Shown: piece by piece, positions 35,030 to 44,801 of the stretch | How positions within the stretch are numbered: the stretch's first letter is position 1 | Layout: each line of letters opens with the position of its first letter | Origin: Candidatus Thalassarchaeum sp. | GTDB lineage: Archaea; Thermoplasmatota; Poseidoniia; Poseidoniales; Thalassarchaeaceae | Direction: 5' to 3' | NCBI GenBank assembly: GCA_022449345.1 | Contig: JAKURL010000005.1 | Coordinates: 1-64,000, forward strand | Length of the DNA: 64,000 bases | Made by a program: the position numbers and the translations under genes | The notes under the pieces: model-generated | What the model was told of the DNA's origin: nothing | The model's database searches: none | Seen by the model: only the letters and a program-made list of their open reading frames with translations

Positions 35030-35089
35030 GTAGGCATCAACGCCCCGATTCTTTCATAGCATCACCGGCTTTGCCATAGGTGAATTATC

Positions 35090-35671
35090 ATGGCCGAGAA
35101 GTCAGCCCCCCCTCCTCCACCACCAAAGAAGGGGGGCGCACCACCAGCTCCGCCAAAGAAGAGAAAGGCCCCTCCACCACCTGGCCCTCCTCCAGCGAAA
35201 AGGAAAGCACCACCCCCTCCGAAGAAGGGTGGAGCCCCTCCACCACCAAAAGGCAAGAGACCCCCCTCCAAGGGCAAGCGCCCCGCGCCGCCTGGAAAGA
35301 GACCAGCTCCAAAGGGCAGAGGAAAACCACCCGCCAAGCGCAGGCCCCCTCCAAAGAAGCCAAAGGGCCGCCCGAAAGCAGCGCCTACTGGAAAGAAAAA
35401 GCGCAAGCGCCGCCGCCTCCGAATCAAATTAGGCCTCCGGGAATCAGAGATTTCAGAAGAAAGCGAGCGATACCAGGACGAGGTTGGTTGGACAGTCCAC
35501 GGGACGGTATTAGATGAGATCGAAGAAACAGGGCCAAAGGAGCCCGAAATAATCACTCATCAATGTTCTATGTGCGGTTCAATTCTACAAATTCCTAAAC
35601 CCAAGCGCGAGAGATACAAAGTAGAATGTACCTATCCAGAATGCGGTCATGCAGATATGATTGGCTTGTGA
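35090..35671 (+). CDS. Lys/Pro-rich protein with a C-terminal zinc ribbon
   Basis: 193 residues. The first 115 are low complexity: runs of Pro alternating with Lys/Arg/Gly (KSAPPPPPPKKGG, KRKAPPPPGPPPAKRK, GKKKRKRRRLR), strongly basic and surely disordered. Residues about 120-160 are acidic and helix-like. The end has CSMCGSILQI then CTYPECGH, a four-Cys zinc ribbon. The basic tail suggests nucleic-acid binding, perhaps chromatin or transcription. ATG at 35090. It sits alone between apt and the convergent TauE gene. Confidence 0.75.
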   Translation: MAEKSAPPPPPPKKGGAPPAPPKKRKAPPPPGPPPAKRKAPPPPKKGGAPPPPKGKRPPSKGKRPAPPGKRPAPKGRGKPPAKRRPPPKKPKGRPKAAPTGKKKRKRRRLRIKLGLRESEISEESERYQDEVGWTVHGTVLDEIEETGPKEPEIITHQCSMCGSILQIPKPKRERYKVECTYPECGHADMIGL

Positions 35672-35676
35672 AACAA

Positions 35677-36462
35677 TCATCCGATTAGCAATAATCTACG
35701 CGCCGCAGCGAATAGCAGCACCACAACTAGAACGATTCGAACCCTTCGTTGGGGCGCGAAATCAGCCCCCAATCGAGAACCAACAAATCCACCGATCAAG
35801 ACTGCGGCGCCGAAAGGTGCAAGCGCACCAGTTTCAACCATCCATTGCCCTGAGAGATATGAGCCGGTTAGGGCCGCTGCTGAATTTACCCAGATGAATA
35901 GTGCGGCAGTAGCAGCCGCGGCCTTTGGAGTAGCCCAACGCCTTAGCAGCACAAGAGGAGAAAGGAAAATACCACCACCAACACCAACCACTCCACTAAG
36001 GAAGCCAATCCCAGCTCCTGCAGGGGCAGCCTGCACAACAAGGGGTCTTTCGACCAAACCATTGGCCAAATCGGAATCTAATCTGAACAAACGAACAGAT
36101 GCCCAAACAAGAGTAATCGAAAGCAACGTATCGTATAGTGCACCGTCAACTAGGATGAATCCTCCCACAAACGCAAATGGAATGCTCGCCACAACGAATA
36201 TCCCAGTTAATCGAGGAATGTGGTGTCCAGCCCTTTGATAATGATAGAATGCTATTGCTGCTACAATGAGGTTGAGACACCAAGCATGTTGCTTCAACCA
36301 AACCTCTTCCATGGTAGCAAAGGAGGTTAGAGAGAGCACAGCCAGGTATCCAGATGCGCCGCCGTGACCAACAGAGGAATATAGCGTTGCGACTACCAAC
36401 AAAGCAAGCGCAATCAGCACTTCCTCAGTACCCAGCACACACTTAGGAGGCGGGAAGAACAC
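35677..36462 (-). CDS. TauE/SafE family membrane exporter
   Basis: About 261 residues, eight or so hydrophobic helices. LYSSVGHGGASGYLAVLSL near the start and FLSGVVGVGGGIFLSPLVLL near the middle are the paired family motifs. Members move sulfite, sulfoacetate or other organosulfur anions outward or take up small anions. GTG start at 36462, or at 36438 (V9); the short space to moeA (26 bases) leaves little room for a promoter. Whether it relates to the PAPS cassette 10 kb away is unknown. Confidence 0.82.
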   Translation of the reverse strand: MFFPPPKCVLGTEEVLIALALLVVATLYSSVGHGGASGYLAVLSLTSFATMEEVWLKQHAWCLNLIVAAIAFYHYQRAGHHIPRLTGIFVVASIPFAFVGGFILVDGALYDTLLSITLVWASVRLFRLDSDLANGLVERPLVVQAAPAGAGIGFLSGVVGVGGGIFLSPLVLLRRWATPKAAAATAALFIWVNSAAALTGSYLSGQWMVETGALAPFGAAVLIGGFVGSRLGADFAPQRRVRIVLVVVLLFAAARRLLLIG

Positions 36463-36488
36463 TTCAACGAGGCGGTGTCTGCCAAATC

Positions 36489-37694
36489 ATGGAGTGGGGC
36501 GTGTCGCTTGAGAGAGCACTCGAATTAGCCCTACAATATCCATTGACAAAACGAACAGAGACATTACCTCTTGATGACGCTAGAGGACGAGTTCTAGCAA
36601 TCCCTCTGGCCTCGAAAGTAGATGACCCACGCTTCGATAATTCAGCAATGGATGGCTTCGCTGTAAGGGCATCAGATTGCTCCGATTTAGAAACTGTTCT
36701 TACAATTGTTGGAACTAGCCAGACAGGAGGGGAACAACCCCCCACAATCGTTGAAGGAGAAGCTTGTAGAATCATGACAGGCGCCCCCCTCCCTCAAGGA
36801 GCAGATGCAATCGTAATGGTCGAAGATACAGATGTGGACGGAGACCAAGTCTCCATCAACGGACCAGCTCGTACCGGATACATTCGAAAGAGAGCAGAGA
36901 ATCTATCGAGAGGGCAAGAAGCGCTCCCAGCAGGAACTCTACTGGCTTCGGCGAGCATTGCATTAGCAGGAACCATGGGCCACGGAGAAGTCGAGGTAAT
37001 CAGGAAACCTAAGATTGCAATCCTATCTACTGGTGATGAACTGGTACAACCAGGTTCAGATCTAGCGCCGGGACAAATCTACGAATCCAATTCACAAGCC
37101 CTCACCTCGTTAGTAGAATCGATGGGTTGTGAGGCTGTTAGGCACGAATCAGCGAACGACTCAATGGGTGAATTGAGAACTACCCTAAACTCTCTTTCTG
37201 ATTGCGCCGCAATCATCACGAGTGGAGGGGTTAGCATGGGAGAATGGGACCTTGTGAGAAAAATCATGGAGGAAGAAGGCAACATCCACTTCTGGAGGAT
37301 GAAAGTTAGACCAGGAGGCCCACCTCTCTTTGGGACTTGGAAGAATACACCCCTATTCGGCCTTCCAGGAAACCCAGTCAGCAGTCTAGTAGTATTCCAC
37401 ATCTTAGTTGCACCATGGATAGCCAAATCACTCGAGTATAATGAGGAAATGGGCCTCAGACTAAGTCAACAAGTATCTGTAAGGTTGGCAGAGGATGTGT
37501 CAGGTGCACCAGGCAAACTTTGCCTAAGGAGGATTAGGATAACATCAGAGAACGGTGAACTAATCGCGACTACCCACACACATCAGGGCAGTGGGAATAT
37601 CCACAGCATGATTGCTCATAACGGCCTGACATTACTTCCACCTAACACCGATGGAAAAGCCGGAGATATCATCGATGCTCTATGGTTTCTCTAA
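36489..37694 (+). CDS. moeA: Molybdopterin molybdenumtransferase
   Basis: 401 residues. LDDARGRVLA, FDNSAMDGFAVR, GEACRIMTGAPLPQGADAIVMVEDT, ILSTGDELV, ITSGGVSMGEWD and LFGLPGNPVSSLVVF are the MoeA signatures. It inserts molybdate into molybdopterin to give the cofactor. Ends inside the first codons of uvrA (about 20 bases of overlap). No molybdenum enzyme lies in this window. ATG at 36489; divergent from TauE. Confidence 0.93.
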   Translation: MEWGVSLERALELALQYPLTKRTETLPLDDARGRVLAIPLASKVDDPRFDNSAMDGFAVRASDCSDLETVLTIVGTSQTGGEQPPTIVEGEACRIMTGAPLPQGADAIVMVEDTDVDGDQVSINGPARTGYIRKRAENLSRGQEALPAGTLLASASIALAGTMGHGEVEVIRKPKIAILSTGDELVQPGSDLAPGQIYESNSQALTSLVESMGCEAVRHESANDSMGELRTTLNSLSDCAAIITSGGVSMGEWDLVRKIMEEEGNIHFWRMKVRPGGPPLFGTWKNTPLFGLPGNPVSSLVVFHILVAPWIAKSLEYNEEMGLRLSQQVSVRLAEDVSGAPGKLCLRRIRITSENGELIATTHTHQGSGNIHSMIAHNGLTLLPPNTDGKAGDIIDALWFL

Positions 37695-40600
37695 TCTTCA
37701 ACACAAGGCATCGGATGAGTTCAAGGACACCCTCGCTCACGGCAAGACTGCGCACGGGGGGAAACATCTGGCTCAAGGCATGAAGAACGGAGCGTCCGAC
37801 GAGGGTTGGATAGTAGTCAAGGGTGCGCGGACGCACAATTTACGAGACATTGACGTCTCAATTCCTCGCGGCAAATTCGTCGTCATATCAGGAGTCTCTG
37901 GCAGCGGCAAATCCAGCCTCGCATTCGACACCCTATACGCAGAAGGTCAGCGAAGGTATGTTGAGTCCCTATCGTCATATGCAAGACAATTCCTCGGTCA
38001 GATGAAAAAGCCTGACTGCGATAGCATTGAAGGGCTCTCACCAGCTATCAGCATTGATCAGAAACAAGGCAGCCACAACCCAAGATCTACCGTAGCAACA
38101 GTAACTGAGATCATGGATTATCTGCGACTACTCTGGGCCCGAATCGGCCTTCCTCACTGCCCAGATTGTGGCAAAGAGGTTGCACGGAGAACAGTACAGG
38201 AAATTGTCGACGATGTTCTTTGGCGATTCGAAGGCCATGCGATTGCAATCTGGTCTCCTGCAATTCGCGCAAGAAAAGGAACTCATGCAGACCTATTCAA
38301 AGCACTAGTCGAACAAGGCTATCTTCACGGCAGAGTCAACGGACGAGAAGCGGAATTCGATGACCCACCAATACTCGAGAAGAATCTGCGGCACGATATC
38401 GACGTCAGAATCGATCGCTTACGCCTTTCTCGCGCAGTAAAACAACGCCTCACAGAAGCCGTCGCCGAAGGGATGCGCCTCGGCGGCGGGGCAGTCGCCA
38501 TCGAAAGTCTTGAAGCCCCTATTGCAGGCAAGGACGAGGACGCCAAGGAACAAAAATTCCAGACACAAATTGGCGAGACAATCTCTTACACAGAAGAGTT
38601 CGCCTGCCCTGAACACGGTTCGTTCCTTCCAGAGGTCAGTCCCCGCGTTTTCTCTTTCAACAATCCACTTGGCGCATGCCCTGCCTGTCAGGGCCTCGGA
38701 GTCCAGCGAGAATTTTCCCCTGACTTGGTAATTGACCGCTTGGCGACGGTGGAAGAGGGATGCATTCGCCCCTTCCGCTCTTCGATGATGTCCGGTTGGT
38801 ATCGTTCTCAAATGACTCAAGTCTGCCAACATTACGGGATTCCCTCAGACGCTCCATTCGGTGAGTTAGACGACGATGCTAAAGACATCTTACTCTATGG
38901 TACAGGTAGCACCGCGATTAACTTCGAATTCACCTCAGAGAAAGGCTCCGCTTACCACATGACTCGTCCTTGGGAAGGCGTCTTCTCTCGAATTCGTAGG
39001 ACCTACATAGAGACGGCATCCGACCGAACCCGCTCTCGGCTGGCTTCTTACATGACCGACGAACATTGTCCCGACTGCAACGGCCGCAAACTAAACCGCG
39101 CAGTCAGCGGAGTTACCGTCGGTGGGGTTACACTTCCAGCATTCTCAGCTTGCAGTGTTATCGAGGCACTAGCAGTCGTCCAGAATTGGCGTCTCGGTGA
39201 AGTCGATGAGACATGGGACAAACTGGAACGAGATGTACCTAAGACACAGATTGTTGCGATTGCAGAACACCTCGACGAACGGAATTTATACATCGGCCGA
39301 GAAGTCATCAAAGAGATTGAGGCGAGGTTGAGATTCCTCGCCCTTGTGGGTTTAGATTATCTCACACTCGACCGCCGAGCAAGTACCCTTTCAGGTGGCG
39401 AATCGCAACGAATTCGCTTAGCTACACAGATAGGAACACGGCTGACGGGGGTCATGTACGTTCTCGACGAACCTTCGATTGGCCTTCATCCCAGAGATAA
39501 TGATCGACTACTGGAAACATTACGTGAATTGACTGAATTAGGCAACACCCTCCTCGTCGTCGAGCACGATGAAGCAACCCTTCGCCAAGCCGACTGGCTA
39601 GTCGATATGGGAGTCGGCGCAGGTAGAGACGGCGGCGAAGTGGTCGCTAATGGAAGCCTCAAGACATTGCTTTCCACCAAGGACAGCATCACCGCCGCCT
39701 ATCTTTCGGGACGAAGTGAAATACCTCTTCCAGAAGACCCAGCGATACCTGACGATGAACGTATGTTGACGATATTAGGTGCTAGACAGAACAACTTACA
39801 AGATCTCGATGTACAGATTCCCCTCGGGTGCATGGTTGCCGTTACAGGAGTTTCAGGCTCAGGTAAATCTTCCCTTATCACAGAGACTCTTGCACCTGCC
39901 CTATTGCGTGAATTGCATGGTGCAGACACAACGCCAGGAAGCCACGACCGCCTAGAAGGAATCGACCAAATCGACAAAACGATTGTAATTGACCAATCCC
40001 CAATTGGGAGAACACCTCGCTCTAACGCTGCCACATACACCGGGGCATTCACTCCGATAAGGGCCCTATTCTCAGAGACTAAATTATCCCGTGAGCGAGG
40101 CTACGAACCAGGGCACTTCTCATTCAATGTCAAGGGCGGTCGATGCGAAGCCTGCAAAGGAGCGGGTTCAATGAAACTGGAGATGAATTTCCTTCCAGAT
40201 GTCTGGGTTACTTGTGACATTTGTAAGGGTAAAAGATACACCCGTGAAACCTTAGAGGTAAAGTGGCGAGGGAAGACCATTCACGATATTCTTGAGATGC
40301 CTGTAGAAGAGGCTTGCAAATTCTTTGAGAATCAACGCAGGATTCACCGAATTCTTTCGACTATTCAAGATGTAGGCCTTGGCTACATTCGTTTAGGGCA
40401 GCCAGCGACCACACTCTCTGGTGGGGAGGCACAGAGGGTAAAATTGGCTACCGAACTCCATCGACCTGCTAGAAAGCACACAGTCTACATTCTTGATGAG
40501 CCAACAACCGGACTAGCGATGTCCGATATTCACCAACTAATCGATGTACTTCTCAGAATTCGTCGAAACGGACACACAGTCATCATTATCGAACACCACC

Positions 40601-40749
40601 TAGATGTCGTCAAGTGCGCTGATTGGGTTCTCGATCTAGGACCGGAGGGTGGAGAACGTGGTGGAGACATCGTAGCGGAGGGGACTCCTGTTGAAGTGGC
40701 AAATAACTCATCGAGCTACACGGGCAAGCATCTGAAACCTTTAATCTAA
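37675..40749 (+). CDS. uvrA: UvrA, excinuclease ATPase subunit A
   Basis: About 1024 residues. Two ABC modules: Walker A GVSGSGKSS in each (near residue 80 and 730), signatures LSGGESQRIRLA and LSGGEAQRVKLA, D-loops ending VLDEPSIGLHP and ILDEPTTGLAM. Zinc-finger Cys pairs occur at CPDC, CPACQG, CPDCNG and in CEACKGAG...CDICKG. It scans DNA for damage with UvrB and UvrC, which are not here. Bacterial origin is established for archaeal UvrABC. The start is uncertain: ATG 37675 overlaps moeA by 20 bases, ATG 37651 by 44, and ATG 37780 removes the non-conserved first 35 residues. Confidence 0.93.
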   Translation: MLYGFSNLQHKASDEFKDTLAHGKTAHGGKHLAQGMKNGASDEGWIVVKGARTHNLRDIDVSIPRGKFVVISGVSGSGKSSLAFDTLYAEGQRRYVESLSSYARQFLGQMKKPDCDSIEGLSPAISIDQKQGSHNPRSTVATVTEIMDYLRLLWARIGLPHCPDCGKEVARRTVQEIVDDVLWRFEGHAIAIWSPAIRARKGTHADLFKALVEQGYLHGRVNGREAEFDDPPILEKNLRHDIDVRIDRLRLSRAVKQRLTEAVAEGMRLGGGAVAIESLEAPIAGKDEDAKEQKFQTQIGETISYTEEFACPEHGSFLPEVSPRVFSFNNPLGACPACQGLGVQREFSPDLVIDRLATVEEGCIRPFRSSMMSGWYRSQMTQVCQHYGIPSDAPFGELDDDAKDILLYGTGSTAINFEFTSEKGSAYHMTRPWEGVFSRIRRTYIETASDRTRSRLASYMTDEHCPDCNGRKLNRAVSGVTVGGVTLPAFSACSVIEALAVVQNWRLGEVDETWDKLERDVPKTQIVAIAEHLDERNLYIGREVIKEIEARLRFLALVGLDYLTLDRRASTLSGGESQRIRLATQIGTRLTGVMYVLDEPSIGLHPRDNDRLLETLRELTELGNTLLVVEHDEATLRQADWLVDMGVGAGRDGGEVVANGSLKTLLSTKDSITAAYLSGRSEIPLPEDPAIPDDERMLTILGARQNNLQDLDVQIPLGCMVAVTGVSGSGKSSLITETLAPALLRELHGADTTPGSHDRLEGIDQIDKTIVIDQSPIGRTPRSNAATYTGAFTPIRALFSETKLSRERGYEPGHFSFNVKGGRCEACKGAGSMKLEMNFLPDVWVTCDICKGKRYTRETLEVKWRGKTIHDILEMPVEEACKFFENQRRIHRILSTIQDVGLGYIRLGQPATTLSGGEAQRVKLATELHRPARKHTVYILDEPTTGLAMSDIHQLIDVLLRIRRNGHTVIIIEHHLDVVKCADWVLDLGPEGGERGGDIVAEGTPVEVANNSSSYTGKHLKPLI

Positions 40750-40807
40750 GCAAAAAACCAAATTTCCGGCATGAACTTTTTGAAGGTAGGGGGAGGAAGA
40801 AAATCCA

Positions 40808-41578
40808 ATGATGCGTTCAGGGAATCCAGCATTGAATGACAACACATTCTCTTCCTCAAGTTACAAAGACAAACCTTGGTGGGATGGGTTTGACCTCGCA
40901 GACGAATCAACCACTATGTCGATAGAAGGGACTGCAGAGAAGACAGGAATACTTCTTGCAATCACAACACTCACGGCATTGGTGACGGCATTTTCTATGC
41001 CGGAATCTATGCCTTTGGCGCTTATTGGATGGATAGGGGGTTTCATCACAGCAATGGTTGTGATATTCAGTCGTTCAACAAACCCCGTTCTAGTTTGCCT
41101 CTATGCCGCGTTTGAGGGAATGGCCTTAGGTGGCCTAACTTGGATTTACGAATCAGTGCCAAGTTTGGAAGGTATTGGAATAGTTGCAGCACTTATCACG
41201 TTCTCCATACTAGGTGCAATGCTTACAATTTACAGATACGGATTGATTCACTGGGATGAAAATACTGCAATAGCAGTAAGATCCGCACTAATTGGAATCT
41301 TGCTTGTGTACCTCATTTCCATAATTGGGGTATTTGTTGGATTTGAAGTCCCTTACATCCATGGAGCAGGCCCCATTGGAATCGCCTTCTCTTTATTCGT
41401 GGTAGGCATTGCGTCATTTTGCCTCGCTGCGGATTTTGATTTCATAGAGAGAGGAGTTCTTTCTGGGTCTCCTAAAGAGCTTGAATGGAGAGCTGCCTTT
41501 GGGTTGATGGTTACTCTCATTTGGTTATATGTAGAAATTCTACACCTCTTAGCCAAGATTGCTATAGCCACCCGATAG
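40808..41578 (+). CDS. Bax inhibitor-1/YccA family membrane protein
   Basis: 256 residues, about seven hydrophobic helices. SGNPALNDNTF near the N-terminus is the conserved opening of the archaeal/bacterial BaxI group, and the C-terminal 'DFIERGVLSGSPKELEWRAAFGL' and 'WLYVEILHLLAKIA' parts are typical. Function in prokaryotes is unclear; related proteins leak calcium or protons. ATG at 40808. It is followed by a LysE transporter after 13 bases. Confidence 0.83.
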   Translation: MMRSGNPALNDNTFSSSSYKDKPWWDGFDLADESTTMSIEGTAEKTGILLAITTLTALVTAFSMPESMPLALIGWIGGFITAMVVIFSRSTNPVLVCLYAAFEGMALGGLTWIYESVPSLEGIGIVAALITFSILGAMLTIYRYGLIHWDENTAIAVRSALIGILLVYLISIIGVFVGFEVPYIHGAGPIGIAFSLFVVGIASFCLAADFDFIERGVLSGSPKELEWRAAFGLMVTLIWLYVEILHLLAKIAIATR

Positions 41579-41591
41579 TTCGAGAGCACCA

Positions 41592-42236
41592 GTGCAACTG
41601 GATTTGATCCTCGGTCTTGCGTTTGCGGGAGCCACCTTCGGAATCACAGAGGGAATCAAACCAGGGCCATTGCTAACCATGGTAATTCGTGAAACATTGT
41701 CTGGCGGGCTTCGCGCAGGGCTGTGGACGGCAGCCGCTCCTATTTTCACCGATGGTCCCCTGGTGATTGTCAGCCTCTTTGCCGCTGCTTGGATTGCGAC
41801 AAATCCCTCAGCATTATTGTTAATCACCGTTGCAGGGGCGATCTTTCTTGCTCAAATGGGATACGAGTGTTTTGGCTTGGAGCCACCCGATGTAAATGCA
41901 GACGCCCCCCCTCCAACAGGGTCATTTCTTAGGGGAGCAATCACGAATTTATTGAATCCAAACGTCTACGTCTTTTGGTTCCTCATAGGAGGGCCTTTGA
42001 TGGCTTCAGCAGCCGACGAGGAAATTCTTGCCCCGGTCGCTTACGCAATCACTTTTCTTGTGACAATTATGCTGACAAAAGCAACAATCGCCTATGCTGT
42101 CAATCGGGCCAGCGGAAATATTTCAACAACTGTTTATCGAAGATTACTAGCTATTTGTGGTATGATAATGATCGGCTTTTCACTCTACTATGCGATTGAA
42201 GCATATGGTTTACTCCAAGAGGTTGGAGTTCTCTGA
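41592..42236 (+). CDS. LysE-family amino-acid exporter
   Basis: 214 residues, six hydrophobic helices. ITEGIKPGPLLTMVIRETLSGG is the PGP signature of LysE/RhtB exporters, and the LNPNVYVFWFLIGGPLM helix is typical. Likely exports amino acids or their analogues. GTG start, only 13 bases after the BaxI gene. The substrate cannot be told. A second LysE copy lies at 50198. Confidence 0.83.
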   Translation: MQLDLILGLAFAGATFGITEGIKPGPLLTMVIRETLSGGLRAGLWTAAAPIFTDGPLVIVSLFAAAWIATNPSALLLITVAGAIFLAQMGYECFGLEPPDVNADAPPPTGSFLRGAITNLLNPNVYVFWFLIGGPLMASAADEEILAPVAYAITFLVTIMLTKATIAYAVNRASGNISTTVYRRLLAICGMIMIGFSLYYAIEAYGLLQEVGVL

Positions 42237-42273
42237 GAAGACTAAGCTGAGGAGTTTCCACCAGTAGGATTGC

Positions 42274-43734
42274 TCACAATGTTGTAGGTCCACCGGGAGG
42301 TAACTCTGTGAGCGTCCCATTTCCACGGAGAGAGGGACCAATAGTCATGGCTCCGAAGATACCAATCTCTCCACCTACATTGTGAGCCAGACCGAACCAA
42401 ACACGTCCGTGTTGGTCGATGATGATGTCATTGAAGTCCCCAAACCCGCCACACCTGTTGTAACCACAATCAGCACTCGTATCGAGAGGGTCTCCCCACG
42501 CATTGACCTGAACTGTGGTCATCAATGGCATCGGGCTGAATGCATCAGAAATCACAGTAAGATAACCATTCCATGTATCCCCACCTGAATCACCCAGATA
42601 GCCTAGGGCGACCTGCCCTGGCCCTCCAGCAGCAATCACTGGGAAACCAGTCCCATTCAACCCAATCGGGGGGGCTACCATCAATGGTTCACTCCAAGTA
42701 TCCCCCTCGTCTCTTGAGTACGAGTAGTAGGGCATATTGTCCGACCCCATCCACATCGCGTGTACCTTGTCCTCTGAGTCGGGATAGACCTGAGCCTCCT
42801 CGAAGTTCCAAGTCTCTGCAGTTCCAGTAGTTTCAGTCGGTAGTGGATGCTCAGTCCAAGTCAACCCACCGTTCGTGCTTCGGTAGATTGAGTACCCCTC
42901 ACCACCATTACAACCTCTGTTCCCTCGGTAGAAATTACCATTGTCGGATCCCATGATGTGTCCTGTGAGTCCACCACTATTGCAGTTTGAAGGAGCACCG
43001 GGCACTTCAGGCCCCCAAGTAAGCCCCCCATCATTACTGGTTGAGCAGACTGGGTATGGATAGTTCCCGTTGACGCAGAACACCCATGTTGTAGGGTGCA
43101 GAACAGCGGGGTAGGGTGAGGAAGCAATCGTCTGATGGTCTTGCACCGACCAGCCTGTAGCAACTGAAGGCCCAGTCCAACTCTCTCCTTCATTATCTGA
43201 CCATTCTACAGTCATCCCCAACAATGCATGCATATCGAATTTCATTACTCGGTCAGTCCATGGGTCGACGTACACATACGGATCGTTGCTATTGGCGACC
43301 GGTGCGAACACGCTGTAAACATCCTCACAGACATAGTCGCTGACGTTCGTCATACCAATCAACCCAGAACACCGAACAATCGCAGTCGAGCCAGCATCAC
43401 CATTACCCCAGCTCGTCATGTACAGATTGTCCGCCGAAGTCACCCCTATTGTGGGCTCGAAGGTAGTCAGACCAATTCCATAGTAAGTGCCAATTGCACA
43501 GACAGGAGCGTTACTCCCAACAAGTACGGAGGTGCCGTTGAACACATCAGAGACCTTAGTTGCGTCAGTTGCGTTGGAATAATGATACCATGTGTTGTTA
43601 GCGATTCCCTCAGGGCACAATTCATCAAAGTTGAACATTTCAACCTCTTCTTCAATCACTTCATCGCCGCCAAAGCAGCCAGAAAGCATCGGCGCCAGAA
43701 TCAACAGAACGACTGCACCTACCGCACTTCGCAT
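42274..43734 (-). CDS. Secreted lipoprotein with Asp-box (BNR) repeats, sialidase-like propeller
   Basis: 486 residues. The signal peptide ends MLSGC (Cys 20). Four S/T-x-D-x-G-x-T/S-W boxes are seen (DNEGESW, SNDGGLTW, STNGGLTW, SRDEGDTW), as in sialidases and BNR propellers. No clear catalytic Arg triad is visible, so a sugar-binding or structural propeller is as likely as an enzyme. Several Cys in the middle suggest disulfides. ATG at 43734; next gene on the same strand starts at 44766, ending 9 bases upstream. Confidence 0.8.
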   Translation of the reverse strand: MRSAVGAVVLLILAPMLSGCFGGDEVIEEEVEMFNFDELCPEGIANNTWYHYSNATDATKVSDVFNGTSVLVGSNAPVCAIGTYYGIGLTTFEPTIGVTSADNLYMTSWGNGDAGSTAIVRCSGLIGMTNVSDYVCEDVYSVFAPVANSNDPYVYVDPWTDRVMKFDMHALLGMTVEWSDNEGESWTGPSVATGWSVQDHQTIASSPYPAVLHPTTWVFCVNGNYPYPVCSTSNDGGLTWGPEVPGAPSNCNSGGLTGHIMGSDNGNFYRGNRGCNGGEGYSIYRSTNGGLTWTEHPLPTETTGTAETWNFEEAQVYPDSEDKVHAMWMGSDNMPYYSYSRDEGDTWSEPLMVAPPIGLNGTGFPVIAAGGPGQVALGYLGDSGGDTWNGYLTVISDAFSPMPLMTTVQVNAWGDPLDTSADCGYNRCGGFGDFNDIIIDQHGRVWFGLAHNVGGEIGIFGAMTIGPSLRGNGTLTELPPGGPTTL

Positions 43735-43743
43735 GAATAACCC

Positions 43744-44766
43744 TCAGTCCCAGCCATTTTCAAGAATTGGGGGCGTAGTGTCTAGAATTGACTGCAAAGG
43801 CCCTCTCCACGTCATTCCTAACTCATCCTCTGCAGGAGTTGCATCCCAGTAAAGTTTCTTTCGAAGATGCCTTCGAGCCCAAGACACATCTATCTTCGGA
43901 TGGAAAACAGACACAACAATCGCTAGCCAATACGGCGCTTCCCAAGTCGCCCACCTTCTTTCTGGATGAGCAACTTTCAGTGATTTTGCGATATCATTCA
44001 TCATCATCTCACCCGATACCGTTAGGTAACGGCCCATGTCTTCTCCCCCCCTCAATGCTCGAACATGGGCTTCTGCTACATCCCTTACATCGACGATATT
44101 GATTTGCATCGGTAGGTTAAGTGGCACTTCACGCCGAACCATTGCCATGAGGATTGCTAGTGAGCCTCGTAGGTGGCGCGGCGACATTGGAGGTCCGAAC
44201 ACCATGCAGGGGTGAATCGTCACCAACCGAGGTCGATTTTCTTCATCTTGAGTCGCGTGCCAATCTCTGATCAACCGCTCAGCACTTACCTTGGCTAAGC
44301 CATAGGGGTTTTCTTCTAGAGTAGCATCATCGGCCCAAGTCTCAGTGGTTAGAACCGTTCCATCCTGCCAATCCATAGGACGGATTGCAGCAGTTGATGA
44401 AGTGTGAACAATCCTCTTGATGGTGCCTGACTTTTCAACCGCTGAAACCACATTTTTGGTTCCAATCACACTTGGGTCAACAATCTTTCTTTGCGGGTCT
44501 CGAGAGCGCACAACAACTGTCGCTGCTGTGTGAATTAAATCACTGCATCCGGCAATAGCAGAATCAACCGAATCAGAATCGAACAGATCCATTTCTACAA
44601 TCTCCAAATTCCCTCCTTCTGCAATTGGAAGAGCGCGGAGATGGGCAACACGATCCGGGTCAGAGACATCTCTGACAGTAGCCCTAACCGACGCACCTCG
44701 AGCCAGTAGGTTAGCTACAACATGGCTTCCAATGTACCCCGAGGCGCCGGTGACTACTGTTCCCAT
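43744..44766 (-). CDS. NAD-dependent epimerase/dehydratase (extended SDR)
   Basis: 340 residues. GASGYIGSHV at 7-16 is the Rossmann GxxGxxG; YGLAKVSAERL near 154 carries the catalytic Tyr-x3-Lys, and VHTSSTAAI the Ser/Thr. The overall pattern (RDVSDPDRVAHLRALP) resembles dihydroflavonol-reductase/3-beta-HSD-like SDRs rather than a sugar-nucleotide epimerase. Substrate unknown. ATG at 44766. Followed by the Asp-box lipoprotein on the same strand. Confidence 0.85.
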   Translation of the reverse strand: MGTVVTGASGYIGSHVVANLLARGASVRATVRDVSDPDRVAHLRALPIAEGGNLEIVEMDLFDSDSVDSAIAGCSDLIHTAATVVVRSRDPQRKIVDPSVIGTKNVVSAVEKSGTIKRIVHTSSTAAIRPMDWQDGTVLTTETWADDATLEENPYGLAKVSAERLIRDWHATQDEENRPRLVTIHPCMVFGPPMSPRHLRGSLAILMAMVRREVPLNLPMQINIVDVRDVAEAHVRALRGGEDMGRYLTVSGEMMMNDIAKSLKVAHPERRWATWEAPYWLAIVVSVFHPKIDVSWARRHLRKKLYWDATPAEDELGMTWRGPLQSILDTTPPILENGWD

Positions 44767-44801
44767 CGAACCGGGATGAGCAACCCGGCTTCAATCCTAA
44801 C

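Noticed and set aside
35062-35556. Long open frames on both strands over the Lys/Pro-rich gene
   Set aside because: They come from the repetitive Pro/Lys codons; only the plus-strand frame has the zinc ribbon and a sensible start.
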